Below, in pieces: positions 1 through 13,300 of a stretch of DNA of 64,000 bases (position 1 is the stretch's first letter; the number at the start of each line of letters is the position of its first letter). A program made the translations under genes and the position numbers. The notes below the pieces were generated by a model that made no database searches, had not been told where the DNA came from, and saw only the letters and a program-made list of their open reading frames with translations. Source of the stretch: Apostichopus japonicus (taxonomy: Eukaryota > Echinodermata > Holothuroidea > Aspidochirotida > Stichopodidae); NCBI RefSeq assembly GCF_037975245.1, contig NC_092575.1:3291001-3355000 (forward strand), written 5' to 3'.

Positions 1-3000
1 ATTTTTACACTGGGATGACGTAATCGGATACCCTGGATGATTATTCGCAAGTCTTGGGGTAGGCCTATTAATATGATGCTACCGTCAGAAATTTCATGCT
101 AGTAAATTTATTGTCTAAATATCCAGCTACCAAAACAGGTCTGTAGCTAGACTTCAATGGATCATGGCGGTACTGCTCAAAGTTATTTAACTTTTGTTTT
201 CTTTGGGAGGGGGACAAATATTGGCGGAGGGGCAGGAAGCTTGCTCATAGCTATACCACTTTTGTCAAAGAAGGTTAACTTGGATATTTAGAGCATGTGG
301 GAGTAGGGTTTGAGGGAATCCAATGACTGCAGATGGCTCCTAATAAGCGTGAAATAATCTCCAAAAGTATTCATTTCTCATAATCCTTACCATCTCTTGA
401 TAATTCTCAACTTCCTTAGAGTAAATTTCTGGGGCAGAAATTCTAAAAGAGGACTTTTGGAAACTTTCACTGGCTTTAGAGGCAATGCTGATGAAATTTT
501 CAAATGCCAATCAAAAGACAAATACGTTCAAATACCCATAAACAAGAGACAAATGAGGACACAGTGAAACCAAAACAACAACAAATTATATAGGCATAAT
601 TTATTAATTTATTGCTTCCTTAAAAAAGTTGCGAAAAAGAGACTACGATTTTTGCAATTCTTAGTTCTTCTTAACATATTAAAGCCTCGTTATGCATCAC
701 ATTATGAATTACATTATGAATTATCCCGGCGATCTCTGTTCTTGATGGTCTATAAGCAATTTTGTTTGCTACTATTGTGCTTGTCGTAAACGATATTTTT
801 TTATTCGAATTTTTCATTCTCTCAATATCTGCGAACGCGCAAAATTTTGGCAAAGAGTACATATTGTCATGATCGTGCGATTAAGATCTGAAAAAGGATA
901 TGAATTACAATGGTGGGCTTTCACGGATAAACAGAAATATAGTAAAAGTTGTAACATAGGCAAGGAGAGGTTACACATTTCGAATAGAGATAAACCAAAT
1001 ATAAAAGAGTCACATTAAGAACAGAAACATGATGGTCGACTTAACAAGTCGACTTATGATGAAACAACAACAACAACAAAAATTATTAAAATTGATACAA
1101 TCAAAATGAAAGAGATACATATTGTGAAAATTTTGCACTGTTTGGGACTTCTCATTCCATACTGCCAGACATCTCTCTAGAAATGTTATGTATGCAAGTT
1201 AAAAAAAAAAAAAAAAAAAAAATACAGCTAGATATATAAATTTACCAACCGGATTCTCCTTTCATTCAATTAGATAAGCACTGTCGGGGCGTTTGTGTCT
1301 TTGACTTTGGCTAGCTTTTCATGAAAACCATTACAGACACTTACAAGTAAAGAGACGTGTGCATAGGGCTCCCTCATATTAATCTTTCCAGCAGAGGGGG
1401 TTTCCAACACCAGGGGATAGGCAGAGGAGGGAAAGTCATGCACCCCCAATTCCCACCCCCAATTCAGATGCATTTCACAACAATGATGTTCACGCATGAC
1501 TGGCATTGCCATAGGTTACACTTTCAAGTTTCAACAGCACTGAACATTGGACAACAGAGTACTTCCCCCTCCCATCCCCCCACCCCACACTTCCTTCCTC
1601 CACCCCACAAGCTCAAACCTGTGTCAGGGTCCCAGCTGGATAGGTTGTTTTATAACTGCTCTTTGGTTCATTCTATCAATTTTCACAACAAGCAAGAAAC
1701 CACTTTTGGTAGCCATTGCATTGACTGGTAAATTAAAATGTAGACAAAATTATTACGTCAAGTTTAAATTCACAATTATTCAAATTTGGTTATTAAAATT
1801 TCCTCATTTTACGTTGCTAAATATGGGTTACATGAAGCAATGCACAGATGTATAATATAAGAAGATGATGCAACTGAAAATTTTAAAAAAACATTCTAAA
1901 ATATGGTGCGATACAATTTGGCACTAATGGTTTTGAAATGTACTGATTTGACATAAAACAGATTTTCATTAAAAGAGAACTTTCTTGGCCCGCGACATTT
2001 TTTTCTGACGACTCTTGGGACAATAAAAGAAGTAGTTCTTGACCTGTGCACCAAGTGGAAACTAACTCTTCCCTATTCTACGTTGATATAAGAGAAATCG
2101 TGAGGACAGGCCTGCCATGTCCACTCCCAATAATTTCACAGATTTTTCATGCAGCCTTGTTGCCCCGCACAGGCGACAATTTGAACCCCACTGAACTTCT
2201 GATCTGACTCCAAATCTCAAACCTGATTTGAGTGTCAGTTGGTGAACAAACAAGTTTAAAAGGCATTTCAATGCTCCATTTAAAGTTGGAACAAATAGAT
2301 CTCAAAATTGATTAAAAAATTGAACAATTTGTTCAGCTTAATATAAAATTACAATTAATTTCAAAGATTGAAGAAAACACACCGCAATCACCTTTTTGCA
2401 AAATGGGAATTGCTGGAGATAAATTTGCACTTCCATATCAACATGTCTCAGGAAAAGACTGGAGTAAGGCATACGCCGTGTGTGGTTTTAGTCGATACCA
2501 AAGATTTAAAATTTTAAAAATTATGTAACATTCATTTCTTACAAAATGCATCTCTAACAAGACACAGTTATCTACTCAACAGGCTTGATTATATCTAGGC
2601 GTAAAATGCTTTCATCACTAACTCTTTCATAAAAAATAAAATTTCTTTCCTCACTCTGAAGTAGCTCCACTTCCTTCACTAGCATCTATGCATAAATTAG
2701 AAACACAAACTATAACTACAGGTAAACAATAGCTTTGCTCCATATCTACAAATAAAAAAAAAATAAAAAATTACTGCAAAAACATGACTATTCCACATTA
2801 ATTTCTTTTTTTTTCAAACTGAATAAAATCTGATTTTTCGTTAACAAAACATTTCTATATATACGCCTAGCAAATACATATGTGTGCTAGTTTGCATAAC
2901 TAAAGAAACAAACAAAGGTAAGCTAAGGATTGATAGGAAGAGTCCCAGAATATTGGTCTCAAATCACTTTCCCCCAAATCATTTTAAATGACTCAACAGT

Positions 3001-4301
3001 CCTCTCCCTGAATGACTGTATGTATGGCTTTAATAATAGGTTACACTAACAAATTACCCTGTACTAAGAAACTGATATTGAAACTAAATTTTAAACGTGA
3101 TCGTAACAAGTTTGTTTAACTTTCATCCATGGAGGAAACACACATGAGTCACTGACTAGACATAGATTCAGAGAAGTAGTTGATTGTGACACATTACAAA
3201 CCCGTTAAAAACTTGGTACTACACATTAAGAAAAGTTCATAGGTTGTAGATCACTCATATCTGATACCACACTGATATAAGCATTCAAACGTTTGTGCGT
3301 CATGGTCCCAAATGTCAGGTTGACCGATCCCTGTCGAGCTTACAGACTCGGACCGATCAAACCTCAGCAAGGTTTCGTATGAGGTCACCGACAGCCAGCA
3401 TGTCTATTTGCCCCGGACAACCTTTCATTAGCATTAAATGTTGCGACGAATGTTGTTCAGCCCATCGGACACGAATGACGAAACACCGACTAACACATCT
3501 TCACAATTCTACGGTGAAATATGACAACCTCTTGTTTCATATTAGATCCAACAGTCTTACTAGCAAAATTTATAGGCACTGTGTACAAACAGTGAAGGTT
3601 ATAATTTGGAGAAATAATAACAGCCTTTTTGATGATTTTAGAAGGCAAATGTTCCTTCATTACTTGCACACAGTTCAATCCAATCCATGGATTTTTCATC
3701 GCTCTTAGTGGTTTACTCTCGAAAAAAAAAAAAAATACTGAGAAGTCATGACTTGCATCTATTGAAAAAATTACTAGACAAACTGATCATCCAAATGGCA
3801 TGACCTAAGGTTAATACCCACAATCCTATTCACTTCCTGTTTTTTATATACACAACAACTTAAGTTACAACCATACCCTTGCTGGAATGTGGGATGTTGT
3901 TACAATTTAGCAAACACGATCCAATCGGGTGTTTGCTCAAGGTATTTCAGAGTCCTTCCTCGCTTGTGGAGGGCTTTTATTTCTTCCGATGAAGGTACCA
4001 GAAATTTATAAACCGTCACGAAAAGTTCAATCCTTTGTTTTTGGGTCGATATGGAGAACATGTAATGTTTACTTACAGTCCAGCCTGCAGTAAGAGTTTA
4101 TATTCCACACATTTTCTTTTTTCTCAACCATGTCTGAAGTGATATTTATTTGATGTGTTTTAAACATCACAAAAGACAACTGAGAATATTTCCTTTGACC
4201 AGAATAACTAAGAATGACCAGATAACCCTAGTGTAATGTAAGGACGGAGCTGCTGGAATTGTGGCTTTACATCGTAAGGGTCATATTTCAAAGTCGCTCC
4301 A
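1..4301. other. Downstream flank of CHEK2, no gene recognised
   Basis: AT-rich sequence with short homopolymers (a poly-A run near 1201-1222, CAA repeats near 1066-1080). Several short open frames exist but none has a recognisable domain, splice context or composition different from the background. Minus-strand AATAAA signals occur at 4145-4150 and 3977-3982, so the CHEK2 3' UTR probably ends within a few hundred bases of its stop codon. I see nothing else supported here. Confidence 0.6.
4145..4150 (-). terminator. Candidate polyadenylation signal of CHEK2
   Basis: AATAAA on the minus strand, about 150 bases past the CHEK2 stop codon. It is the nearest canonical hexamer downstream. This is only a motif match. 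Confidence 0.4.
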
Positions 4302-7300
4302 TCAAGCTGGTCTAGTGTCGTCGCTCTCGTAACTACTAGACCTGCTGCTTTTCGTGCTCATCTTCCTCCCGTTTTCGCTCGAGTCTGGATAATTCTCATC
4401 ATCGCCTTTGTCGTTTTCGTCCTCCCTTAATCTCTTCTTCCCGGGCACCTTAAAAATTTCAGAATTGACCATAAACCAGAAAATTATAATAATAATATGG
4501 AAGAACATAATAATAAATAGTGATGACGACAATGATGTGTACAATGAAAAAAAAAAAATTATACAGACACTGTGTTGTTGTGAAAAAAAAAATGGAGATA
4601 TTTTGTATAAAGTATGCAACATTTTCGTTGGTTCTCAAGGTATGACCCACAAGATTTACACATATTATTGATACTAATGTGTCCACATTAATTTTTCCCC
4701 CCAAAATTATCAATGTATGATCTCAATTATTCAGAATTAGCCAGGTTTTGATTTTCACAAATTTCTTTTAATATATATAGCAATGTTTCTGGTATGAGAT
4801 ATAAAATTTATTATACATAATAGTAATAATTAAAATTTAAAATGAAGGGGGGGGGGGAGAAGGAGTTAAAATTGAGCACTTTTCACTTTCTAAAGAAAAT
4901 TATACAAAGAAAGACTCACAGCTGGGGGTGGCATGTTGTTATTGATGATGTTTGGATGCATCAGCTGTTCCGCTCTTCTCTTGATGTCTGGATTGGATAA
5001 CCAAGAATGCTGAAGCGCCTTCGTCGTGGTCAGTCTCCGTTGGGGGTCCACGGTCAGTAGCCTCTTGATGAGATCTTTGGCTAGGGGTGACAGGAGAGGA
5101 AAGATATTGAACATTATTTTCATAATAATGCAGCAGCTCTTTGTCATATTGGCTAGGGGTGGCAGGAGAAGAGAACAATTTTGAACATTACTTCACTATA
5201 AAGTATAACTTATTTGTCAGAAATAAAAGAAGTACGGTTATGCCGTAATCTGTTATCGAGAAGTCACCACAAAATGTCATTGAAAAATGAAAACAGAGGC
5301 ATGGTGTTAAAACATCTTTGGAAATCAATATAATATATACTTTAATCAAGACAAATATCAAATTAAGAAAAGAGAAGTGTTTTATAAGTAGAGGTTAATG
5401 AAATCAATACACTTTTCTTTTATATTTGCTTTTTGCTCCTGCAACTGATGACAAGTTAACTCACCCAGGCCTGAAGAGAGATGGACAGTGGTTGGGGAGT
5501 GGTTGGGGAGTGGTTGGGGGGGGAATGCAGGGATCAGGGGGTTACATCCCTGGGATCAATTGGCCGAGGGGGGGAGATGGGAAATATGGGATAAAACATA
5601 TCTTATCATATTTTCATAATGCATGGAAAGAAAAATGAAGGCTTAAAAATTGTTGCCCTGGTGATATACTAGTAACTGAGGTCGGACCGACGCCTCTTGA
5701 CGCTACTGGACTTACCATCATCCGATATTCCAGACCAGTATTTATCGGGAAAACTGTAGTAGCCTCTTTTGATCTGATCATTGAGTGGCATAATCTTGAT
5801 TTCTTCTGAGAAAGGTGGATAACCCCCTAAACTGAAGAAACGGGAAGAAACGGGAACAGAGAGAGGATACTAAGATCATCTTTGAACAACAAGCAGAGAA
5901 AAAGTACAGAGCTTTTAGAATCTCCAGTTAAACGACAGCATTTTCAAAGTAAATGACGAAGGTAGACACCATTGCTTCTTTTTCCTTCTGAAGTTTACAA
6001 CTACAACACGAGAAATGAATAAATTATGCAAATTATCAAGAACAGTGCCACCAAAGACAACAGCATCTCTCATTTCAAATCTGAGAAACAACATGTTACA
6101 ATCACCATAATGCATACCATCACCAACACGAACTAACTGATCCCTTACTGAGAGCGCTTACAATTAATGTTTTTGTCTTCCACCAAAACAATAGCAGAGA
6201 ACGTGACACCTTTGTTTCGGTTGAATATATAATTTGCTCAATCTCTTCGAATGGGCCAAAACTTTGTCAAAAACTTTAAATGATCGTGATTGAGTGACTG
6301 TTTACTACATAATAGTAATGAAAGAAATATTGTTTTGATAGACCGTTGAGATTGAATGCGTAATGGGGGCTTTAAGGGTCATCAGCATTTCCAACATATG
6401 TTAGCAAAAATTTCTAACAACTTTAAAAAAATGCCCCACCAAAACAAATGCAGTAAAAAAGTGCAGCAGTGTTTTGGTCACAGGAACACTATTTTTTCTG
6501 TGAGACAATATTCCTGGCAATCAAACATACCCACCCAAAATTAAAATGTGTAATACAGATAAAAACAAAAAACTCATCCCCACACATGTGAATACAGTGT
6601 AACCATGGTAACTTACCATATAAAGAGTATCACCCCGAGGCTCCAACAGTCTACGGCTCTACCATATCTACTGATACCTCCCCCTGCGACTATTTCGGGT
6701 GCTAAGTAGGTCGGCGTGCCGCACTGTGTCTTCATGAAAGAAACTTCACCCACGAATTTGGAGAGCCCAAAGTCCGTCACTTTGACGAGTGTTTCCGTCT
6801 TATCGTTGACTAAGAGAATGTTTTCTGGTTTAAGGTCCCTGTGGCTGATTTTGTTGTCATGAAGGTACTAAACAAAAACAAACAAAAACAAACGAAAAAC
6901 TACATCAATGAATTTCTTGACGAGAACCTTGACAAAAATCTGGATAGAGATTTGATTTAGAAAAAGCAATCAAGCAATAGTTTGTCAAATTTTCAAGATC
7001 TCAGACTACAACAAGCTAGTCCTATATCTCATCCTTTCCAAACAGCTGGGATATTACCATGGTTACAAATGTCCCATTGGTAAAGTAGTTTTACACACAG
7101 TATTAGTATGTAGGTTACATTTACTGCATGGACAAATGTGACACACTAGTTCACACACTAGATCACACACTAGTTCACACTAAGAATGTGGATGGGTCCA
7201 CAGTCCCATTTCCCCAGCTTAAAACTACCAGAATCCAGGCCCCAACCAGAAAGCCAGCAAGCTTAGTGATACCTTGCCTTATAAGTTTATATTGTATATG

Positions 7301-10300
7301 GAATCAACTGATTGATAAAGCAACTGAGGAAAATGTGTCCTGAAGTCAAGTACCAGAACATCATACCAGATGACTTAATCATTGCAAAGGTATTATACTT
7401 CTGAATGTTGATGACAGATAACAGTCATTAGTGAAAGTGGAAAACCCTCTCAGCCACTTAAAAAGACGAAAGGTAAATTCCTATGACAGTTAGTGACACA
7501 GAAAAGCCATTCATCATAGAAATCATTGCATTTGCAAGCTTAAGATAAATTCCTTGTTCCTGGTGCAAGTTTAGAGGGAAAATAATATATGGTTTCAGGT
7601 TTTCTATCTTACCTTACCTTTCCTTACCTCACCTTACTTTACCTTACCTCACCATAAGCTGTCCAGTGTCCTACCGTCGAGACAAATTCAATGAAAAACA
7701 AGTCTTTTTGAGAACTAAGGTGTGACATACTGAGTGCTAAACAATGTTAATTCTTCCATATTTCTCTGTTATGCTTACCTTACAGGCTACTAATATTTGG
7801 TAGAACATAACTTTGGCAGTATCTTCTGAAAATTTGCCTCTGCTGCTAACCCTGTCAAATAGCTCGCCACCTTCGACTCTGAAATACGGACGACATTTTG
7901 TTCAAAATTACAATCGTAATATTTGACTTTTTTTTTAGCGTATTTCTTTTAGAGGAACTTCCGACGACATCGATATAAATACATTCAGCATGAATTTAAT
8001 TTAATCGCAGAGTAAAGTTATTTGGGTGTTACCTCAAGTCATATCTTGGAAGCGAATAATTTATTACAAACAAGGAAATCAAAAGAGAACAGCATAGCTG
8101 CTATAATAGCAAATCACCACACAGACTGTGTATTTCTCCCAGCCCTGCATAATGCATGCAACCATCAATCAGAGGTGTTGCAAATTTTGCTGCTTTAGAT
8201 AAGCGATTCATGCGACAAAATGTTGCTCAACGCCAGACTATTTCTCTAACAGGATAGGGAGGCCTACCACTGGTCAAGAAATTCATATTTTTTTTTTTTT
8301 TTTTTTTAAATCAAAATCTGTTGGACGTAACTCGAAAGGGACAGCAGCTAATATCCAGATCAAATGAGTTTATTGAATTACGTGCAGCCAAAGTAGTAAT
8401 GGGTAGAATCGACTAACAAGTAAGGCTACTCACAGTTCTAGAACAATAAATAGTCTCTCTTCTGTTTCATAGACGTCTTCTATTTTTATAATACAAGGCT
8501 GTGGAGAAGGAAAACCAGAAGTGAAGACATTGTGTGTCAACGCAAAGTAAAAAAGCTAAAAGGGAGAAGAAATCTTCTAGCCTATTGATTAGAAATGACC
8601 GAAACTGTCTAGTTGAATGTCATAATCTTGCTCATATTTTGAACCAGTGGTACTCTTAATGAAAAAAAAATGAAAATTGACCAAAGCATTTTTTTACATT
8701 TAATGAAAAGATTCTGAAGTCATCTCTGAATATATTTTTTGTTTGGGGGGGCGGGGGAATGGGGGAGGGAGAGAGAATGGGGGAGGGAGAGGAAGAGGGA
8801 GAAAGGAACATGGCTTGAAGATGGGATGTCCCAAGGTATGACATGGCTTAGGACATTGAAATTATGAGGACTGCAGATGCACTTTAACAGTATATTACGC
8901 ATTTGTCCCAAAATCTGCAACACGATTGATAACCCACACACACAGAAAATAAGACAACTCATGAAAGTATTCACTAGTACTGACAATATGATACTTTCAG
9001 TTCAGGATTATAGATTAGAAACTAAAAGCAAGATTTAAAACACAAATGAAGAAAGACACTTACGTGGTTCAGGGCTTTTAGAATTCTGACCTCTTCCATC
9101 ACAGCTTTATCCATGTTCTGGAAATAAAAATAAAAAGAGAGGTAAAGGAGAGAGGTACAAATATTACTGGAAGAATCCCTCTGTATACAAGGACAAACAG
9201 AAGGATACGTGACCAAAATGAACACACAGGAAAATCTAAACGACAGATCTGTTGATATATCCTGCAATGAAAATATTATCCTTTTAAATAGCAACCTTTT
9301 ATCTGGCCAGTATCCTCTAGTGACAATGTACACAAGCTTCTCGTTACACTGTTTAAGTTTGAATAGCTTACATTTCACTCATTCCAAGTAGAAAAGAAGG
9401 CTAGAAGGGAAGGAAGCACATGTGGAAGAAATACTTGAAGGACAATCCTATAATGACATGGGGGGGGGGGCTTATTGGTTACCTCAAGCCCTATGACATT
9501 TCTATAACTTAATCCCTGGATTATCAGAGTTAATCCTCCTCCTTCTCTTACCTTCATCATCGTTCCACCCATCGAAAACGTCTTCTTCTCGATAATTTTG
9601 ATAGCTACCTTTTGGCATGAATCCTTCTCAAATGCCAGTTTAACCACTCCACATGCACCCCTGGAAAGAAAAAAAAAATTACCACTGCAGTTTTACTGAC
9701 TCTGAAAATATTCCTGATTCATCAGACAGATTGTGTATAGGGGAGGAGGGAAGTGGGGGGGGGATGGGAAGAGGGAGGATAGTGGGGGTAGTTATATGTT
9801 ATGCAATCACGATATTCTTTTTGAGTGACCCTTGGTTTCAACTATGTTAATGCGATTATAGAATGTGCTGATGCCAGGTCAGCCGGTCGATTCCACTCTT
9901 GAGTGCCGGGAACTGGCTTGGCATTTTACTGGACTTAAAAAAAAATCTTGCTCTAGTGACTAAAGATATGTTCCACTTAAAAATGCTATAAAAATCTCCT
10001 CTTTTTACTTCGGGTTCAGGGATTCACTGAACTTAGCTGACACTTTTACCAAATCAAATTTGATGACAATAAAAAAAACTGGTGCCCAGATGTCTATTTG
10101 CAAATTAAGCGATGCCTTGTACTTGTCCTGTGACAGTGTTGTTCATGTATGTGTTCAGAGCATAGCAGACTCTCTCTAGGTGGTATGCATCTGCTCTACA
10201 CTGTTGCAGTCAAGTGGTTAAGGTGACAGAGTTGAGATCTAAGGTTCGTAGGTTGAAAGTCCGTGCCAGATTATTATGTTTTGTCCTTTGAGATTTATGT

Positions 10301-13300
10301 CATTTATGTCTCTTCATACCAAGGTGCATAAATGGGGACTTTTGAGGTAACAAAACAGTTGTGTGTGCCTTATATTGGCTCCTCTATGGACGTGTGAATG
10401 TGATGCACCTTGGTAACGCAAGAGCGATTGTTTGGAATTGTGCAGACAGGCTGGGAGTGACGAGTTACCAGAAAGTTATAACTTTTGTAAAGTCTTGTAA
10501 GAAGGCCCTTGGCCTTGAGAGAGACCTGTACACATTTCAACTTAACACCTTTTTTATACCTAATGCAAGAAACTAACAATAATTTTTTTTTGTTCTCTTA
10601 GACATCACACACAAATCACCAACCAATGCTACAGCTGAGTAAACGAAAGATGATAATAATATAAATCAGCAGTTATTTTTACGGCGCTTAAGCGACAACG
10701 AATGTGGAAGAATCCCGCAAGGGCTTATGGATTGCAACTTACACGTCGGGTGGCTTCCAATTCAGCATTTTTATCTCAAATTTGGAATCTGTTAATTTTA
10801 GAAAGTCATATCAGATGGGAAAACCGTAGATTGCTCTTGGATGAAAAACCCACCTTACTATGTATGACCCGGCGGGGTATAGAACCCCGAACTTCACGAT
10901 GGCTAAACCTCATTGCTTCAAATGCCACCGCCTTTATCCAATGGGCCACAGCACTGGTAACATGACAGCGATCGAACAAATCAGTTTGGGGAGGTTTCGG
11001 TTAGAGCGCCCTTGGCCAGCCAGAGTAAGACGGAACAATTTAAACAGTATCATTTGATATGATTTCGTCTCTTACCCCCTCTAACTGCCACCTACACCAC
11101 TCCCTTCCTCCCACTCACGATCAGAATCGTCCGACTCACCTTCCAAGTTGCTTCGAGAGGATGTATTTAGCTTTCATCTCTGCGGGCATTATCTTCTGCT
11201 CTTCTTCACACATGCAGGTGTCCACAAAAACGTAAACTGAAATAACAAATAGTCGGGAGAAATGTTCTATCAAGACAATTGAGAGAGTGAGGCAGGGATG
11301 CAGAGGTCTATCAACTGAAATCTGTAGGATTAACTGTTGTCTGGACTGACAACTCTTTGAGTACTTCCTTTGATTGACAGCATAAATAAAGTTATAATTA
11401 ACTCAAAAAGTTTTTTCTAAAACACATTATTGCAAATATACACTGAGACTTGAGAGTGCTACTAATGGACTTCAACTTTGTCTCATTTGATCTTTCATGT
11501 AACAATAATTTCCCAAATCTTTGAACAAACGTGAATATAGTTACTTTGAATTTCACAAGAAAGAGCATAAATGGCAGTTTCACTTGCCTCTAAGGGTACG
11601 CCCCGGGGAATCATTTTACGCAGTAATGCATTGCAAAATGCTACAGTAAATGGACATATTGCTATGCAAATGCAAAGATTTATAGCAACTCTTACGTACA
11701 AAGGAACACTTAGGGATAAAAAAACACTGCTACAAAAAAATTTGAATGCTTAATTATTCCCTACTCCCCATTTGCTTAAATTGGCATTAGCAGAAGTGTC
11801 AATAGTATGCACAAAGGATTGGGGGGGGGGGAGTGGAGGGTTATGTCTCCCACCTTTTCAATTGCCAGTCATGGGGGAAATGGTTCAGCTGTGGGAAAAT
11901 GGTTCAGTCGGTGTATTTGTTTTCACATTCAGTTGGGCAAGAATCAGACTGCTCCTGTACAATATAATTTACAACTTTCCACAAAAAAAATTCAAGAGTA
12001 TTTGGTATTAACACATCCTTGTGTTTTAGACATAATTGTGGGCCTAATTTATTGTCTAAATATGCCTCAGAAAATGCAACATTTTGTAATCCTTTGAAAT
12101 CCTCTGCAGTCCAATGGCAGACCTGTTATACCTACCTTTATTCTGTGGTATGGATAATGCTATCTCATCGTTGTTATTCAGAATTCTCTTTTTGCCTCTG
12201 CCTGTGAATAAAACAGGGAATTATGAAAATTAGCAATTTGCCCGATTAATTTAATGTAACAAAATACTCTAGTGTTTTACTTTTAGGTGAGAGGTATTCC
12301 AAATCATCTGAATTTCACAAACAAATCCCTCGTCTTAAACAACATGTGAATAACCACAGTAGTTCTGTTGTATCCGAGTATGACACAAGCAATGAATATA
12401 CATCTCACTTACCCACTTTTTCTCCATTGACAAAAGTACCATTGGAGCTTTTGTCTTCGATGAAAACAAATGTTGCATCGTCCTTCACCTCCTGTTGAAG
12501 AAAGTTATTAAAAATGATCTTACAACTTCACAGTGAAGTGTTCAAAACTATTGCTTACTAAACATGATACCATAAAGCGTCTTAATCAAAATAAATAAAT
12601 ATATACATTTAAGAAAATAATAAAAATAAAATAAATAAAACATTGATTAAGTCATTGCAAATATTTTAACAATGAGCAAGTTGATTGTAAACAGGAATGA
12701 AATGTCTTCCTTCCCTGATGCTAGTAGAGAGACCATTACTGGCCTCAGTTATATGCTAGACCACAGTAGCTAGATTTTTATGGGGACAGATACTGTGGGA
12801 GAGATTATTAGTCTACATCGAAAACAGTACTCCGCTCCAAAATCTGATCAGAATGACGAATATTGCCTATTTTCTCTAAGCATGGCCGTAGTACTTGCAG
12901 AATTTGCCAATGGCACAACTGTCGTTATTTTTGTTGATAGGACACATATTAATGCTGATCAAAGGAACAGACACGTGACTAATAGACACATCAGCAATAA
13001 TGCGATTTACGAGAAACTTTCAAGAATAACAATAAACCTTTACTACCTTGTCGATGATAAAATGTGTCTTGCTGATGGTCCCAAACGTAGGTAGTTTTGA
13101 GAGCTCTGGTGTGTTGAAGCAGACATCACAGCTGGCATCTCGTCCAAACACGTACCTGTCGCTGCTATCTAAGAGCTCTGATAGTCAGAAAATAGGAATG
13201 AACTTTGAAAGCAATATCAAGAACTTGTAAGGAAAAAACGATTACAAGTACGACACTTCACGTTATATCCGTTTTCTATCAATATAAACATTTTCTATCG

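Noticed and set aside
3295-3708. 137-codon plus-strand frame downstream of CHEK2
   Set aside because: No domain, no homology I recognise, no splice context; composition like the flank.
12780-13094. 104-codon plus-strand frame
   Set aside because: Antisense to an FHA exon of CHEK2 and its intron; no independent support.
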